A stretch of 48,135 nucleotides of DNA. Source: Methylomicrobium sp. (lineage in GTDB: Bacteria; Pseudomonadota; Gammaproteobacteria; Methylococcales; Methylomonadaceae). The stretch covers positions 1 to 48,135 of the forward strand of contig JAGXSU010000086.1 of NCBI GenBank assembly GCA_018333785.1. The letters are read 5' to 3'. Positions 1-7,684 of the stretch are shown here, one piece after another. The translations under genes and the position numbers were made by a program. Position 1 is the stretch's first letter; the number at the start of each line of letters is the position of its first letter. The notes under the pieces were generated by a model that was not told the DNA's origin, did no database searches, and saw only the letters and a list, made by a program, of their open reading frames with translations.

Positions 1-515
1 GCTAAAATGCCCGAGCCGCAGCCGTAGTCAATCACAACTTTATCAGTTAAATCATGGCTTGCCAGCCATTCCAGGCAGAGCGCTGTGGTCGGATGTGTGC
101 CTGTACCGAATGCCAGTCCAGGGTCGAGAGTGAGGCAAACCGTTCCGGGTTCAAGTTGTTCCTGGCCGGTAGGGCAGACCCAGAGCCGGTCGGCAAATTT
201 CATGGGCTGATAATAATCCATCCAGCTGCGCTCCCAAGCCTGATCTTCCAGTTTTTCATAGGACCATTGAGAAAGTCCGCTGTTAAACTGTTCATTGATC
301 TGTGATTTTATCTGCTCCAGATCGGACTCAAGTTCAAACAAGGCAATGACCCGGGTATTAGGCCAAATGATCGTTTCGCCGGGCAGCGGTTCATAGACCG
401 GTTTATCTTCGGCATCCATGTAGGTTACAGAGACCGCGCCGATTTCACTAAAATAATCAGCGAGTTCAGGGGCTGTATTTTCATTGGTGGTAACAGATAA
501 TTGGTGCCAGGCCAT
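1..515 (-). CDS. prmA: Ribosomal protein L11 methyltransferase (N-terminal part, cut by window start)
   Basis: PrmA methylates ribosomal protein L11 in the cytoplasm using S-adenosylmethionine. The minus strand from an ATG at 513-515 reads MAWHQLSVTT and continues open to base 1, giving about 171 residues of a family that is usually near 290. The N-terminal substrate-recognition region is present, followed by the LTLDPGLAFGTGTHPTT segment and the start of the SAM-binding motif (VIDYGCGSGILA), both hallmarks of PrmA. The C-terminal half of the methyltransferase lies outside the window. It follows accC on the same strand, a common acc-prmA neighbourhood, but a terminator-like hairpin ends only about 16 bases before its start codon and no strong Shine-Dalgarno is visible. 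Confidence 0.93.
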   Translation of the reverse strand, partial: MAWHQLSVTTNENTAPELADYFSEIGAVSVTYMDAEDKPVYEPLPGETIIWPNTRVIALFELESDLEQIKSQINEQFNSGLSQWSYEKLEDQAWERSWMDYYQPMKFADRLWVCPTGQEQLEPGTVCLTLDPGLAFGTGTHPTTALCLEWLASHDLTDKVVIDYGCGSGIL

Positions 516-530
516 GTATTTTCACATTCT

Positions 531-558
531 AAAATACAAAAGCAGACGGATGTCTGCT
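531..558 (-). terminator. Hairpin with T-rich tail just upstream of prmA
   Basis: Perfect 7-bp inverted repeat (AGCAGAC / GTCTGCT, 541-547 with 552-558, loop of 4). On the minus strand it is followed by TTTGTATTTT, the form of an intrinsic terminator. Only about 16 bases separate the tail from the prmA ATG, so it could end readthrough from accC or act as an attenuator in the prmA leader. Confidence 0.55.
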
Positions 559-881
559 CTTAAGGGTTAACTTCAAAATAATGGCTAAAACTTAAAATTC
601 CATTATGCGGTGATTAATTGGAGGGCTATTCGGTTCAGCCGTTTTATCAAGGAAGGGATGCCTGAAATCGATGGTGTTAGAAGTTATACCCATCCTAGAT
701 CGAAATCCAGCATCGGGGTGCCCGTCAAAGGACGCCGCATATACATCTCTGTAGGTTCTATGCCAGCATCCCTGCTGGCAAAGCCTTTGCCGAACAACCC
801 GTTGCTTCCTTAGGCGCTGCCGAAATTTGAAGTGCGAAAGGTATATAATAAGTTCGCATAGAGCACAGTAAGAGTGTCTTA
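559..881. other. Non-coding stretch between prmA and accC
   Basis: No convincing gene is seen. It contains a perfect short palindrome (TGCCAGCA / TGCTGGCA, 761-780) of the kind found in dispersed repeats. A TATAAT-like box lies near 844-850 on the plus strand, but no plus-strand gene follows it. Confidence 0.4.
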
Positions 882-914
882 TTTAAAAGGCGCATCTTTT
901 TTGAGGGATGCGCC
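882..914 (-). terminator. Intrinsic terminator after accC
   Basis: An 8-bp perfect stem (GGCGCATC / GATGCGCC, 889-896 with 907-914) with a 10-base loop is followed on the minus strand by TTTTAAATAAG. It lies 33 bases beyond the accC stop codon and probably ends the aroQ-accB-accC transcript. Confidence 0.75.
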
Positions 915-947
915 GAATAACAAAGGATCAAGCAGCCTGTTTCATCG

Positions 948-2294
948 TCAGGAGGTCATGCCTAGTTTTTTCTCAAGATAATGAATATTCCTTTGACCAC
1001 TGACAAAGCCCTGGTCGGTCATAATATCCTTGTGCAATTCGATATTGGTTTTGATGCCGTCGATGATGATTTCACTTAAAGCCGTATTCATTCTGGCGAT
1101 GGCGCTGTTTCTGTCATCACCATAAGCTATCAGTTTTCCGATCATCGAGTCATAGTAAGGTGGTACTTTATAGCCGTTGTAAATATGCGTTTCGCAACGT
1201 ATACCCGGACCGCCCGGCATATGGAACTGATTGATGGTGCCGGGGCAGGGCATGAATGTCTTTGGGTCTTCAGCGTTCAATCGGCATTCAATGGCGTGGC
1301 CGCGGAATATTACCTGATCCTGGGTAACTGAAAGTGGTAAGCCATAAGCAATTCGCAGTTGTTCTTTTACAATATCAAATCCGGTAATCATCTCGGTGAC
1401 CGGATGTTCAACCTGGACTCGCGTGTTCATTTCAATGAAAAAGAATTCACCTTTTTCGTATAAAAATTCGAAAGTACCGGCGCCCAGATAGCCGATGTCG
1501 CGGCAGGCTTTTGCGCATAACTCACCCATCCGGTTGCGTTGTTCTTCAGTAATTCCCGGCGCTGGGGCTTCTTCCACAACTTTTTGATGTCTGCGCTGCA
1601 TGGAGCAATCCCGTTCACCCAGATGAATCGCATTACCATGCGAATCAGCCATTACCTGAAACTCAATGTGCCGGGGATCTTCCAGAAATTTTTCCATGTA
1701 AACCGTGCCATTACCGAAAGCGACCTCGGCCTCGGCTTTGGTCATCGTAATGGCATTAATCAATGCTGCTTCGGTATGGACGGTTCGCATGCCTCGGCCG
1801 CCACCGCCGCCTGCAGCCTTGATAATGACCGGATAACCGATCTCCTGAGCCATCTTGAGATTTTTCTTGTTGTTATCGCCAAGCGGGTCGCCATTACCGG
1901 GAACACAGGGGATGCCTGCAGCTTTCATGGCTTTTTTGGCAGATATTTTATCACCCATCAAGCGTATGGTTTCAGGGTTTGGGCCAATGAAAACAAAGCC
2001 ACTCTGCCGGACTTTTTCCGAAAAATCGGCATTTTCGGATAAAAATCCATAGCCGGGATGGATCGCTTCGGCGTCGGTGACCTCAGCCGCACTGATGATG
2101 GCCGGAATGTTGAGATAGCTTTCACTGGATGATGCCGGGCCGATGCAGACTGATTCATCCGCGAGACGGACATGTTTCAAGTCACGGTCTGCAGACGAGT
2201 GGACCGCGACCACTTTAATGCCCATTTCGCGACAGGCGCGCAAAATACGCAGAGCAATTTCGCCTCTATTGGCGATGACAATTTTATCGAACAT
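948..2294 (-). CDS. accC: Acetyl-CoA carboxylase, biotin carboxylase subunit
   Basis: AccC carboxylates the biotin carried by AccB using ATP and bicarbonate, the first half-reaction of malonyl-CoA synthesis for fatty acids in the cytoplasm. The 448-residue product has the usual length. It opens with [17 protein letters not shown], the family N-terminus, followed by an ATP-grasp domain with the glycine-rich loop [12 protein letters not shown] (about residue 160) and the catalytic-region motifs [17 protein letters not shown] and [12 protein letters not shown]. It lies 20 bases after accB, so the two are co-transcribed. No defect is seen. Confidence 0.98.
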   Translation of the reverse strand: MFDKIVIANRGEIALRILRACREMGIKVVAVHSSADRDLKHVRLADESVCIGPASSSESYLNIPAIISAAEVTDAEAIHPGYGFLSENADFSEKVRQSGFVFIGPNPETIRLMGDKISAKKAMKAAGIPCVPGNGDPLGDNNKKNLKMAQEIGYPVIIKAAGGGGGRGMRTVHTEAALINAITMTKAEAEVAFGNGTVYMEKFLEDPRHIEFQVMADSHGNAIHLGERDCSMQRRHQKVVEEAPAPGITEEQRNRMGELCAKACRDIGYLGAGTFEFLYEKGEFFFIEMNTRVQVEHPVTEMITGFDIVKEQLRIAYGLPLSVTQDQVIFRGHAIECRLNAEDPKTFMPCPGTINQFHMPGGPGIRCETHIYNGYKVPPYYDSMIGKLIAYGDDRNSAIARMNTALSEIIIDGIKTNIELHKDIMTDQGFVSGQRNIHYLEKKLGMTS

Positions 2295-2314
2295 GATCGG
2301 GCACCTAAGTGTGG

Positions 2315-2770
2315 TTATTCAATAACGAATAAAGGTTGGTCATATTCGACAGGTTGTCCATTCTCGACCAAAATTTGAGTGATAGTCCCGCTCTTGTCGG
2401 CCTCAATTTGATTAAGAATTTTCATTGCTTCAATAATGCATAAAGTATCACCCGCTTTAACGGTATGACCTACTTCGACGAAAGCCTTGGAGCCGGGTGA
2501 CGCGGAGCGGTAAAAGGAACCGACCATTGGCGATTTTACAATGTGACCGCTTATTTTGTTTTCAACGGGTGCCGCAGCAGGAGCGGGCGCAGACGTTGCG
2601 GCAGGGGCCAGATTGATCGCTGTGGGTGCTTGCGGGGCAGGTGCATAGGCAACCGGCGCGCTGGAATAACGGCTGATTCTTACGGACTCTTCACCTTCGC
2701 TTATTTCTATTTCTGCAATGTCTGATTCTTCGATAATCTCGATCAGCTTTTTTATTTTTCTTATATCCAT
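2315..2770 (-). CDS. accB: Acetyl-CoA carboxylase biotin carboxyl carrier protein
   Basis: AccB carries the biotin that AccC charges and the carboxyltransferase discharges. The 151-residue product has an N-terminal segment ([16 protein letters not shown]), an Ala/Pro-rich flexible linker (about residues 38-72) and a C-terminal biotinyl domain with the biotin-accepting lysine in [12 protein letters not shown] (about residue 116). The usual sequence is EAMKMMNQIEAD, so the two residues after the lysine differ conservatively. It follows aroQ by only 5 bases and precedes accC, the standard aroQ-accB-accC order. Confidence 0.97.
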   Translation of the reverse strand: MDIRKIKKLIEIIEESDIAEIEISEGEESVRISRYSSAPVAYAPAPQAPTAINLAPAATSAPAPAAAPVENKISGHIVKSPMVGSFYRSASPGSKAFVEVGHTVKAGDTLCIIEAMKILNQIEADKSGTITQILVENGQPVEYDQPLFVIE

Positions 2771-2775
2771 TGTCT

Positions 2776-3222
2776 TTAATGTCTCTTGGCTAGTATCTCA
2801 TGAGCGGCTTTAAGAGCCAGTTCGTACCCGATTGCCCCCAGTCCGCAGATAATGCCTTCGGCTATATCTGAAAAATAGGAGTGTTTTCTAAACGGTTCAC
2901 GGGCATGTACGTTAGATAGATGAACTTCTATAAACGGAATTTTTGTAGCAAGTAAAGCATCGCGTAAAGCAACGCTGGTATGAGTAAAAGCGGCAGGATT
3001 AATGATGATAAAGTCTATCTTATCGGCAAAAGCCTGATGGATAAGCTCCACCATCTGATGTTCAGCATTATGCTGATAGAAGTGCAGGGAATGGCCCATG
3101 TCCGCCGCTTGCAACTCTAAGGTATTTTGAATGTCTTTCAGGGTCTGATGGCCATAAAGTGATGGTTCTCGGACGCCCAGTAAATTTAGATTAGGTCCAT
3201 TGAGGACGAAAATTTTAGACAT
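2776..3222 (-). CDS. aroQ: Type II 3-dehydroquinate dehydratase
   Basis: AroQ converts 3-dehydroquinate to 3-dehydroshikimate in the shikimate pathway. The 148 residues match the family length. It has the N-terminal motif [18 protein letters not shown] with the active-site tyrosine, [19 protein letters not shown] with catalytic Asn/His-region residues, and [14 protein letters not shown]. It is the first gene of an operon with accB and accC. A TATAAT box about 25 bases upstream on the minus strand (near 3244-3250) is a plausible -10 element, but its -35 is weak. Confidence 0.97.
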   Translation of the reverse strand: MSKIFVLNGPNLNLLGVREPSLYGHQTLKDIQNTLELQAADMGHSLHFYQHNAEHQMVELIHQAFADKIDFIIINPAAFTHTSVALRDALLATKIPFIEVHLSNVHAREPFRKHSYFSDIAEGIICGLGAIGYELALKAAHEILAKRH

Positions 3223-3307
3223 TAAGGTAAGGTTTGAAAATTATTATAATTATTGGGTAATTTTCCCTAATTTACGTGAATTTGTCTATAACTATGTCTT
3301 TCGTTAA

Positions 3308-3338
3308 AGAAAATTCGTTAACTTGCGGCTAAGTTAAC
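3308..3338 (-). terminator. Perfect inverted repeat, probable terminator of the dsbD-tlpA unit
   Basis: GTTAACTT / AAGTTAAC (3317-3324 with 3331-3338) is a perfect 8-bp stem with a 6-base loop, followed on the minus strand by GAATTTTCTTT. It lies 77 bases past the tlpA stop. The stem is AT-rich, so a protein-binding palindrome near the aroQ promoter is an alternative. Confidence 0.45.
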
Positions 3339-3414
3339 AGCTATTAAAATAAATTTCACTTGCAAAGGTTCATGTGTTCCGCAGTTCAGGGGTTATCCAA
3401 ATTAATGGCGAATC

Positions 3415-3927
3415 CTAAAGCAGAGGCTTGATCAGTTTGATGAGATCTTCTTTTGAAAAGGGACCGGCCTGCCTGTGAATGAGTTGGCCATCCCGGTTAA
3501 AGACCAAGGTGAAGGGTAGAATGCCGGCAATATTGCCCATTTGCTGGGCCAATGCCATGGCCTGATCACCGCCAATAAGCATAGGATAATTGGTTTCCAG
3601 GGTATTGAGATACGTCTCAACGGTTTCCTTTTCTTCAAGTGCTATGCCGACAAATTGCAGTCCTTGTTCACCGTATTCTTTTTGTAATTCGACAAACTCC
3701 GGGATTTCCTTGCGGCAAGGCGGGCACCAGGTTGCCCAAAAGTTAACTACGATTAGCTTGCCGTGCCATTCGGTCAAGCTGTGTGTTCGGCCCGCTAAAT
3801 CCGGAAAACTGAAGCCGGGTAAGGCCGACGATTCAACTTTGCTTTTTTTATCAGTGAGTTGGTTGACATAAATGCCGGCTGCTAACCCGCAGAAAGCGAT
3901 AGCCAGGATGATCAGGGATTGTTTCAT
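3415..3927 (-). CDS. TlpA/ResA-type thiol-disulfide oxidoreductase, membrane-anchored
   Basis: This is a 170-residue thioredoxin-fold protein facing the periplasm. An N-terminal hydrophobic segment (about residues 4-22) serves as an anchor or signal. The redox motif is WATWCPPCRKEIPEF, with a CPPC active site at about residues 68-71, and a cis-Pro region occurs in GILPFTLVF. The start ATG overlaps the dsbD stop as TGATG, so translation is coupled. DsbD would supply its electrons, and roles in cytochrome c maturation or disulfide reduction are typical of this family. The exact client cannot be told from sequence. Confidence 0.92.
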   Translation of the reverse strand: MKQSLIILAIAFCGLAAGIYVNQLTDKKSKVESSALPGFSFPDLAGRTHSLTEWHGKLIVVNFWATWCPPCRKEIPEFVELQKEYGEQGLQFVGIALEEKETVETYLNTLETNYPMLIGGDQAMALAQQMGNIAGILPFTLVFNRDGQLIHRQAGPFSKEDLIKLIKPLL

Positions 3928-6188
3928 CAGTTAACCTGCTGCAAGGATTTTATAAAGGTTTCAGCATCCTGATAACCGATAATGCGCTGATTGCTTTTTT
4001 CTTGATGGCCGGGGCCAAAAAATAAAATAGCGGGCGGTCCGATAAGATTGAATTTCTTCAGTAAAGCTTGATCCGCTTCGGAGTTTTGAGTCACATCTGC
4101 TTGTAAAAGGACGAATCGTGATAATTGCGCCCTGACGGCAGTATCGGTGAAGGTGTAGTTTTCCATCTCTTTACAGGAAATACACCAGTCAGCATAAAAA
4201 TCCAGCATAACCAGTTGGTTGTTGGCGTTTGCCAGATCGATTTGGCGTTCTAATTCCTGCAGGGAGCCGATGCGTTGAAACAGGTTTTTTTGAGCCGCAG
4301 GAGTCGCCGCATTGGCTTGAGCGATGTTCAGGTTTTCCAGTGGCTTGACCGGGTTATGATTGCCCGCGCTTAAGCCAATCAGTAATAAAACCCCGTAAAT
4401 CAGCATGACGACGCCGGTGCCTTTCCACAGTTTTTGCCAGCCGCCTGCATTTTCAGGCAAAGGATCGATGGCATTGAGGTAAATCGCCGGGATTATCAGC
4501 AGAATAGCCCAGAAAAACATAGCAACTGAAGGCGCGATGATCCGTTCAAGCATCCATAACGCCATAGCCAGCATGATGACCCCGAACACCGCTTTGGTTG
4601 AATTAAGCCAGCGGCCCGCTTTGGGAAGCAGTTTTCCTGCCGAAGCACCGACCAGCAGCAAAGGGATTCCCATGCCGAAGCCCATTGCAAATAAGGCCGA
4701 TCCACCCAAGACCGCATCCCCGGTCTGACCGATATAAATCAAAGCACCGGCCAGTGGTGCCGCAACGCAGGGCCCAACGATCAGAGAGGATAGCGAACCC
4801 ATGATGGCCGCACCCCAAAGTGAGCCGTCGCGATGTTGATTGCTGGAATCATGGATTTTAGCTTGCAGTGATTTGGGGAGTTCCAATTGGTAAAAACCGA
4901 ACATCGACAAGGCAAGTAAAATAAAGACGGTGCTGAATGTGCCGACGATCCAGGGTTGCTGAAACGTGGCTTGCAGATTGCTGCCGAATAAAGCCGCCAA
5001 AACGCCAAAGAGCGTATAAGTCGCTGCGGAAGCAACAACATAGCTTAAAGAAAGCAGAAAAGCTCGTTTCGTCGAAAGCGTTTGGCCCTGGCCGACGATA
5101 ATGCCGGACAGGATAGGTATCATCGGAAAAATGCAAGGTGTGAAAGCCAGCAGCAGTCCAAAACCCAAAAAGCTCGCCAGGGTCAGCCAGAAACTGTCAT
5201 GTTGCATGGCTGAGACAATACTGTCCTGTTCAGACTGGGGAGGATTGCCCGGTTTTGGGGGTTCTGCCGGAGCCGATAGAGAGGTTGCCGACAACACCGG
5301 CAAGTTCAATTCTACGATTTTTTCCATGGGCGGGTAACAGACGCCCCGGTCGGCGCACCCCTGGAATTTAGCTTTTAATTTAATGGCTTGAGCGGCTGCG
5401 GTCGTTCTGATGAGTGGAGCAGTGAGTTTCAATTCTCCGTACAGGGTTTCCACCTCGCCAAAAGCTTCGTCAAATTTTGGTTTACCATGCGGCAACTCAA
5501 AAACGCCCAGCTTCACATCCTCTGAACCCATAATTTCCAGCTGAAATTTTTCTCGGTACAAATAATAACCGTCAGCAATTTGCCAGGTCAGCTCCAGCCG
5601 GTCAGGGGCTGCAACTGTTGCGAAAAATGGAAATGCCTCATCCGGTGGCAGCAGTTCATCCTGGAAAAAGCGTTGCTTGATGCCTCCCAGGCTGTCTAGC
5701 AGGGCGTTTGTCGATGGCGGGGTGCCGGTAGATTGAACGGCACCGGGAATGGCAATAGTCAGCGTTGTTTTTTGCGGCGGATAGCAGATCCCGGCATCCG
5801 CGCAGCCCTGATGCTGAACCTGAAGTTGTAAAGAGGTGGACGTTGTATCGATTTGACTGATAGGCACTGTAATATCTAGGGCTTGCCGGTGCGTGATGAC
5901 CTCGCCGAAAAATTCGTCATTATAGGTGTGACCTTCCGGAAAAGCCGGTTCGCCCAGCTTGATTGCCGGTGTCAACGATGCCATCCGGATTTTATTTTGA
6001 TAAAGGTAATAGCCTTCAGCAATTTCAAAACTGACTATCAGCTTATCCCGATCAGCCGCCTTGGCTGATAATTTGAAAGCCTGTTCAACGGGCAAAAGAT
6101 CGCTTTCTGCCAAGGCTGATGCCTTAAAAGCAATCAAACATAAAAGAAAAAAAGAAATTATTCTGAAGTTAAACATTGATCGATCCAT
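3927..6188 (-). CDS. dsbD: Thiol:disulfide interchange protein DsbD with two N-terminal alpha domains
   Basis: DsbD passes electrons from cytoplasmic thioredoxin across the inner membrane to periplasmic thiol proteins. The product is 753 residues, against about 565 in E. coli. A signal sequence is followed by two similar alpha-type domains (about residues 30-150 and 180-298), each ending in a matching cysteine motif (CADAGICYPP and CADRGVCYPP). Then come the membrane beta domain with its paired cysteines (FTPCIFP and VGPCVAAP) and a C-terminal thioredoxin-like gamma domain with WCISC. All expected redox cysteines are present. An alternative ATG at 6176 begins MFNFRIISFF and gives a tidier signal peptide. 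It overlaps the end of cutA and is coupled to tlpA. Confidence 0.95.
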   Translation of the reverse strand: MDRSMFNFRIISFFLLCLIAFKASALAESDLLPVEQAFKLSAKAADRDKLIVSFEIAEGYYLYQNKIRMASLTPAIKLGEPAFPEGHTYNDEFFGEVITHRQALDITVPISQIDTTSTSLQLQVQHQGCADAGICYPPQKTTLTIAIPGAVQSTGTPPSTNALLDSLGGIKQRFFQDELLPPDEAFPFFATVAAPDRLELTWQIADGYYLYREKFQLEIMGSEDVKLGVFELPHGKPKFDEAFGEVETLYGELKLTAPLIRTTAAAQAIKLKAKFQGCADRGVCYPPMEKIVELNLPVLSATSLSAPAEPPKPGNPPQSEQDSIVSAMQHDSFWLTLASFLGFGLLLAFTPCIFPMIPILSGIIVGQGQTLSTKRAFLLSLSYVVASAATYTLFGVLAALFGSNLQATFQQPWIVGTFSTVFILLALSMFGFYQLELPKSLQAKIHDSSNQHRDGSLWGAAIMGSLSSLIVGPCVAAPLAGALIYIGQTGDAVLGGSALFAMGFGMGIPLLLVGASAGKLLPKAGRWLNSTKAVFGVIMLAMALWMLERIIAPSVAMFFWAILLIIPAIYLNAIDPLPENAGGWQKLWKGTGVVMLIYGVLLLIGLSAGNHNPVKPLENLNIAQANAATPAAQKNLFQRIGSLQELERQIDLANANNQLVMLDFYADWCISCKEMENYTFTDTAVRAQLSRFVLLQADVTQNSEADQALLKKFNLIGPPAILFFGPGHQEKSNQRIIGYQDAETFIKSLQQVN

Positions 6189-6484
6189 TGCAGGTAATCA
6201 GGCGCGCCATTGTCGACAGTGACCGCGATGATTTCGGGAAGTTCATAGGGATGATGGCACTTTATCAGCTCAGCGATGCGGGGGTAAAAGTCAGTGCGCG
6301 TTTTGATCAGTAATAAATGTTCATCGGCTGTTTCTATCTTATCTTGCCAACGGTACACCGATGTCAGGCCGGGTAATAGGTTGACGCAGGCGGCCAGATT
6401 TTGATTAACCAACAGATGGGCCAGTTTTGTTGCGCTTTGCTGATCAGGACAGGTACAAAAAATAATCTGGTAATTTTGGGGCAT
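6158..6484 (-). CDS. cutA: CutA-type divalent cation tolerance protein
   Basis: This 108-residue protein is of usual CutA length and has the family motifs FCTCPDQQSATKLAHLLV near the start, LAACVNLLPGLTSVYRWQ, and the C-terminal HPYELPEIIAV. CutA proteins are cytoplasmic trimers linked genetically to copper tolerance. In E. coli cutA lies next to dsbD, as here, where the end of cutA overlaps the start of dsbD by about 31 bases. Its biochemical role is not settled in the family. Confidence 0.96.
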   Translation of the reverse strand: MPQNYQIIFCTCPDQQSATKLAHLLVNQNLAACVNLLPGLTSVYRWQDKIETADEHLLLIKTRTDFYPRIAELIKCHHPYELPEIIAVTVDNGAPDYLQWIDQCLTSE

Positions 6485-6582
6485 GGCAAACCCTGAAGAG
6501 GGGGTTGGTAGAATATTGTTCTGGAAATTAAATCGGGTTCTCCTTATATTGTACCCCGTGACTTTATCAAAAGGTGTTTTTA

Positions 6583-7023
6583 ATGAGAGCTTTCCAAGGC
6601 GTTTTTTTGCTGATTTTGCTCATTCCGATTATTGAAATTTATCTGTTAATTTCTGTAGGCGGCCTGTTGGGTGTTTTTCCTACCGTACTTCTGGTGGTAT
6701 TGACGGCCGTATTGGGTGCGGCTTTGTTAAGGCGGCAAGGATTTGAGACCTGGCAGCGCTTTCAGGCGTCAATGTCGCAAGGCATTGTTCCTGCTTATGA
6801 ACTGATCGAAGGACCATTACTGCTGATTGCCGGAGCTTTGCTGTTAACGCCGGGCTTTTTTACCGATGCAGTCGGATTTATCTGCCTGGTGCCTCAGTTG
6901 CGCAGAAAAATTGCCCGTTACATCATTGAAAATCACTTGATCGATGGCAGCGTTTTCTCAGCCGCAGCCGGTTCGAAAAGGGAAAATCAGGTGCTGGAAG
7001 GTGAATATAAGAAGGAAAAATAA
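6583..7023 (+). CDS. fxsA: FxsA family membrane protein
   Basis: The product has 146 residues from the ATG at 6583. That start is preferred over an upstream in-frame GTG at 6574, because AAGGTG at 6571-6576 is placed to serve as its ribosome-binding site. It has hydrophobic segments at about residues 5-45 and 74-95, with the family features PIIEIYLLISVGGLLG, LRRQGFETWQRF and ALLLTPGFFTDAVGF. In E. coli FxsA eases exclusion of phage T7 by F plasmid. Its normal role in the inner membrane is unknown. It is transcribed divergently from cutA. Confidence 0.92.
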   Translation: MRAFQGVFLLILLIPIIEIYLLISVGGLLGVFPTVLLVVLTAVLGAALLRRQGFETWQRFQASMSQGIVPAYELIEGPLLLIAGALLLTPGFFTDAVGFICLVPQLRRKIARYIIENHLIDGSVFSAAAGSKRENQVLEGEYKKEK

Positions 7024-7072
7024 ATCGATTATAGCCGGAAAGGAAACTACATCCTTGTAGTGTGATTGCTGA

Positions 7073-7342
7073 TTATTCTTTGGGAGTTTCTGATTCTTCA
7101 GTTGAACTTTCAGGATTCGCAGGACCGTCCGGCGTCAGGGTGCTTTTGTTCAGTCCTGAATAAACGGGACACCATCCTGAATAAGCCGTGGCTATCAATA
7201 TCATACCCACTAAAATTAACAGTATCTTTGCGGTAAAGAGTGAGGCTAAAACCAGAGCCGCGCCGCCCATCATGCGATATTTCTTTTCCGGAACGCCGAT
7301 GTTGTGTTCAAATTTAGCCATTCGCTTGACATCAAAATTCAT
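7073..7342 (-). CDS. DUF2892 / YgaP-type small membrane protein
   Basis: This 89-residue protein is read from the ATG at 7340-7342 (MNFDVKRMAKFEHNIG). GAGGGG lies 7 bases upstream as a ribosome-binding site, so the earlier in-frame GTG at 7349-7351, which overlaps that site, is rejected. The pattern of a short N-terminal part with NIG, a hydrophobic hairpin (about residues 25-58) and a WCPVYSGLN motif is that of DUF2892 inner-membrane proteins. The acidic, Pro/Ser-rich tail is unstructured. Function is unknown. It is convergent with fxsA. Confidence 0.8.
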   Translation of the reverse strand: MNFDVKRMAKFEHNIGVPEKKYRMMGGAALVLASLFTAKILLILVGMILIATAYSGWCPVYSGLNKSTLTPDGPANPESSTEESETPKE

Positions 7343-7412
7343 TATGATCACCCCTCAATTGTTTTTTTATTAAAATTATAGGCAACTGTTATTCTTTAAA
7401 GTCTATGCCTTC

Positions 7413-7628
7413 TCAGTTGGGGAAGACAGTTGGCGCTTTAACATGACAAGTTACAGTTTTGAGCTTTTTACAAACTTCATTAACAATGGTTAATACTTTC
7501 AACAGTGCCCGAATCAATCCAGGCACACCCAATATCGATGACAATAAACCATCGATCTGATTTCCAACAACAAACCATTCATGCCGTTGGTAACCGAGTG
7601 TAAATTCACGCGTCAATTTACCCGGCAT
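7413..7628 (-). CDS. Hypothetical small protein (doubtful)
   Basis: A 71-codon open frame starts at an ATG with only a weak upstream GAAG. The translation has a basic/hydrophobic pattern with the segment GLLSSILGVPGLIRALLKVL, which could be an amphipathic or membrane helix, and a short cysteine-containing tail. I do not recognise it. It fills the gap between the DUF2892 gene and uvrD and could be chance coding. Confidence 0.25.
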   Translation of the reverse strand: MPGKLTREFTLGYQRHEWFVVGNQIDGLLSSILGVPGLIRALLKVLTIVNEVCKKLKTVTCHVKAPTVFPN

Positions 7629-7684
7629 TTCTTCAATTGGCCCTCAAATATACACAGCTAAAAAAAATGTGCAAGCGATAACAG

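Noticed and set aside
7640-7684. LexA/SOS box upstream of uvrD
   Set aside because: No CTGT-N8-ACAG palindrome is found in the upstream 60 bases.
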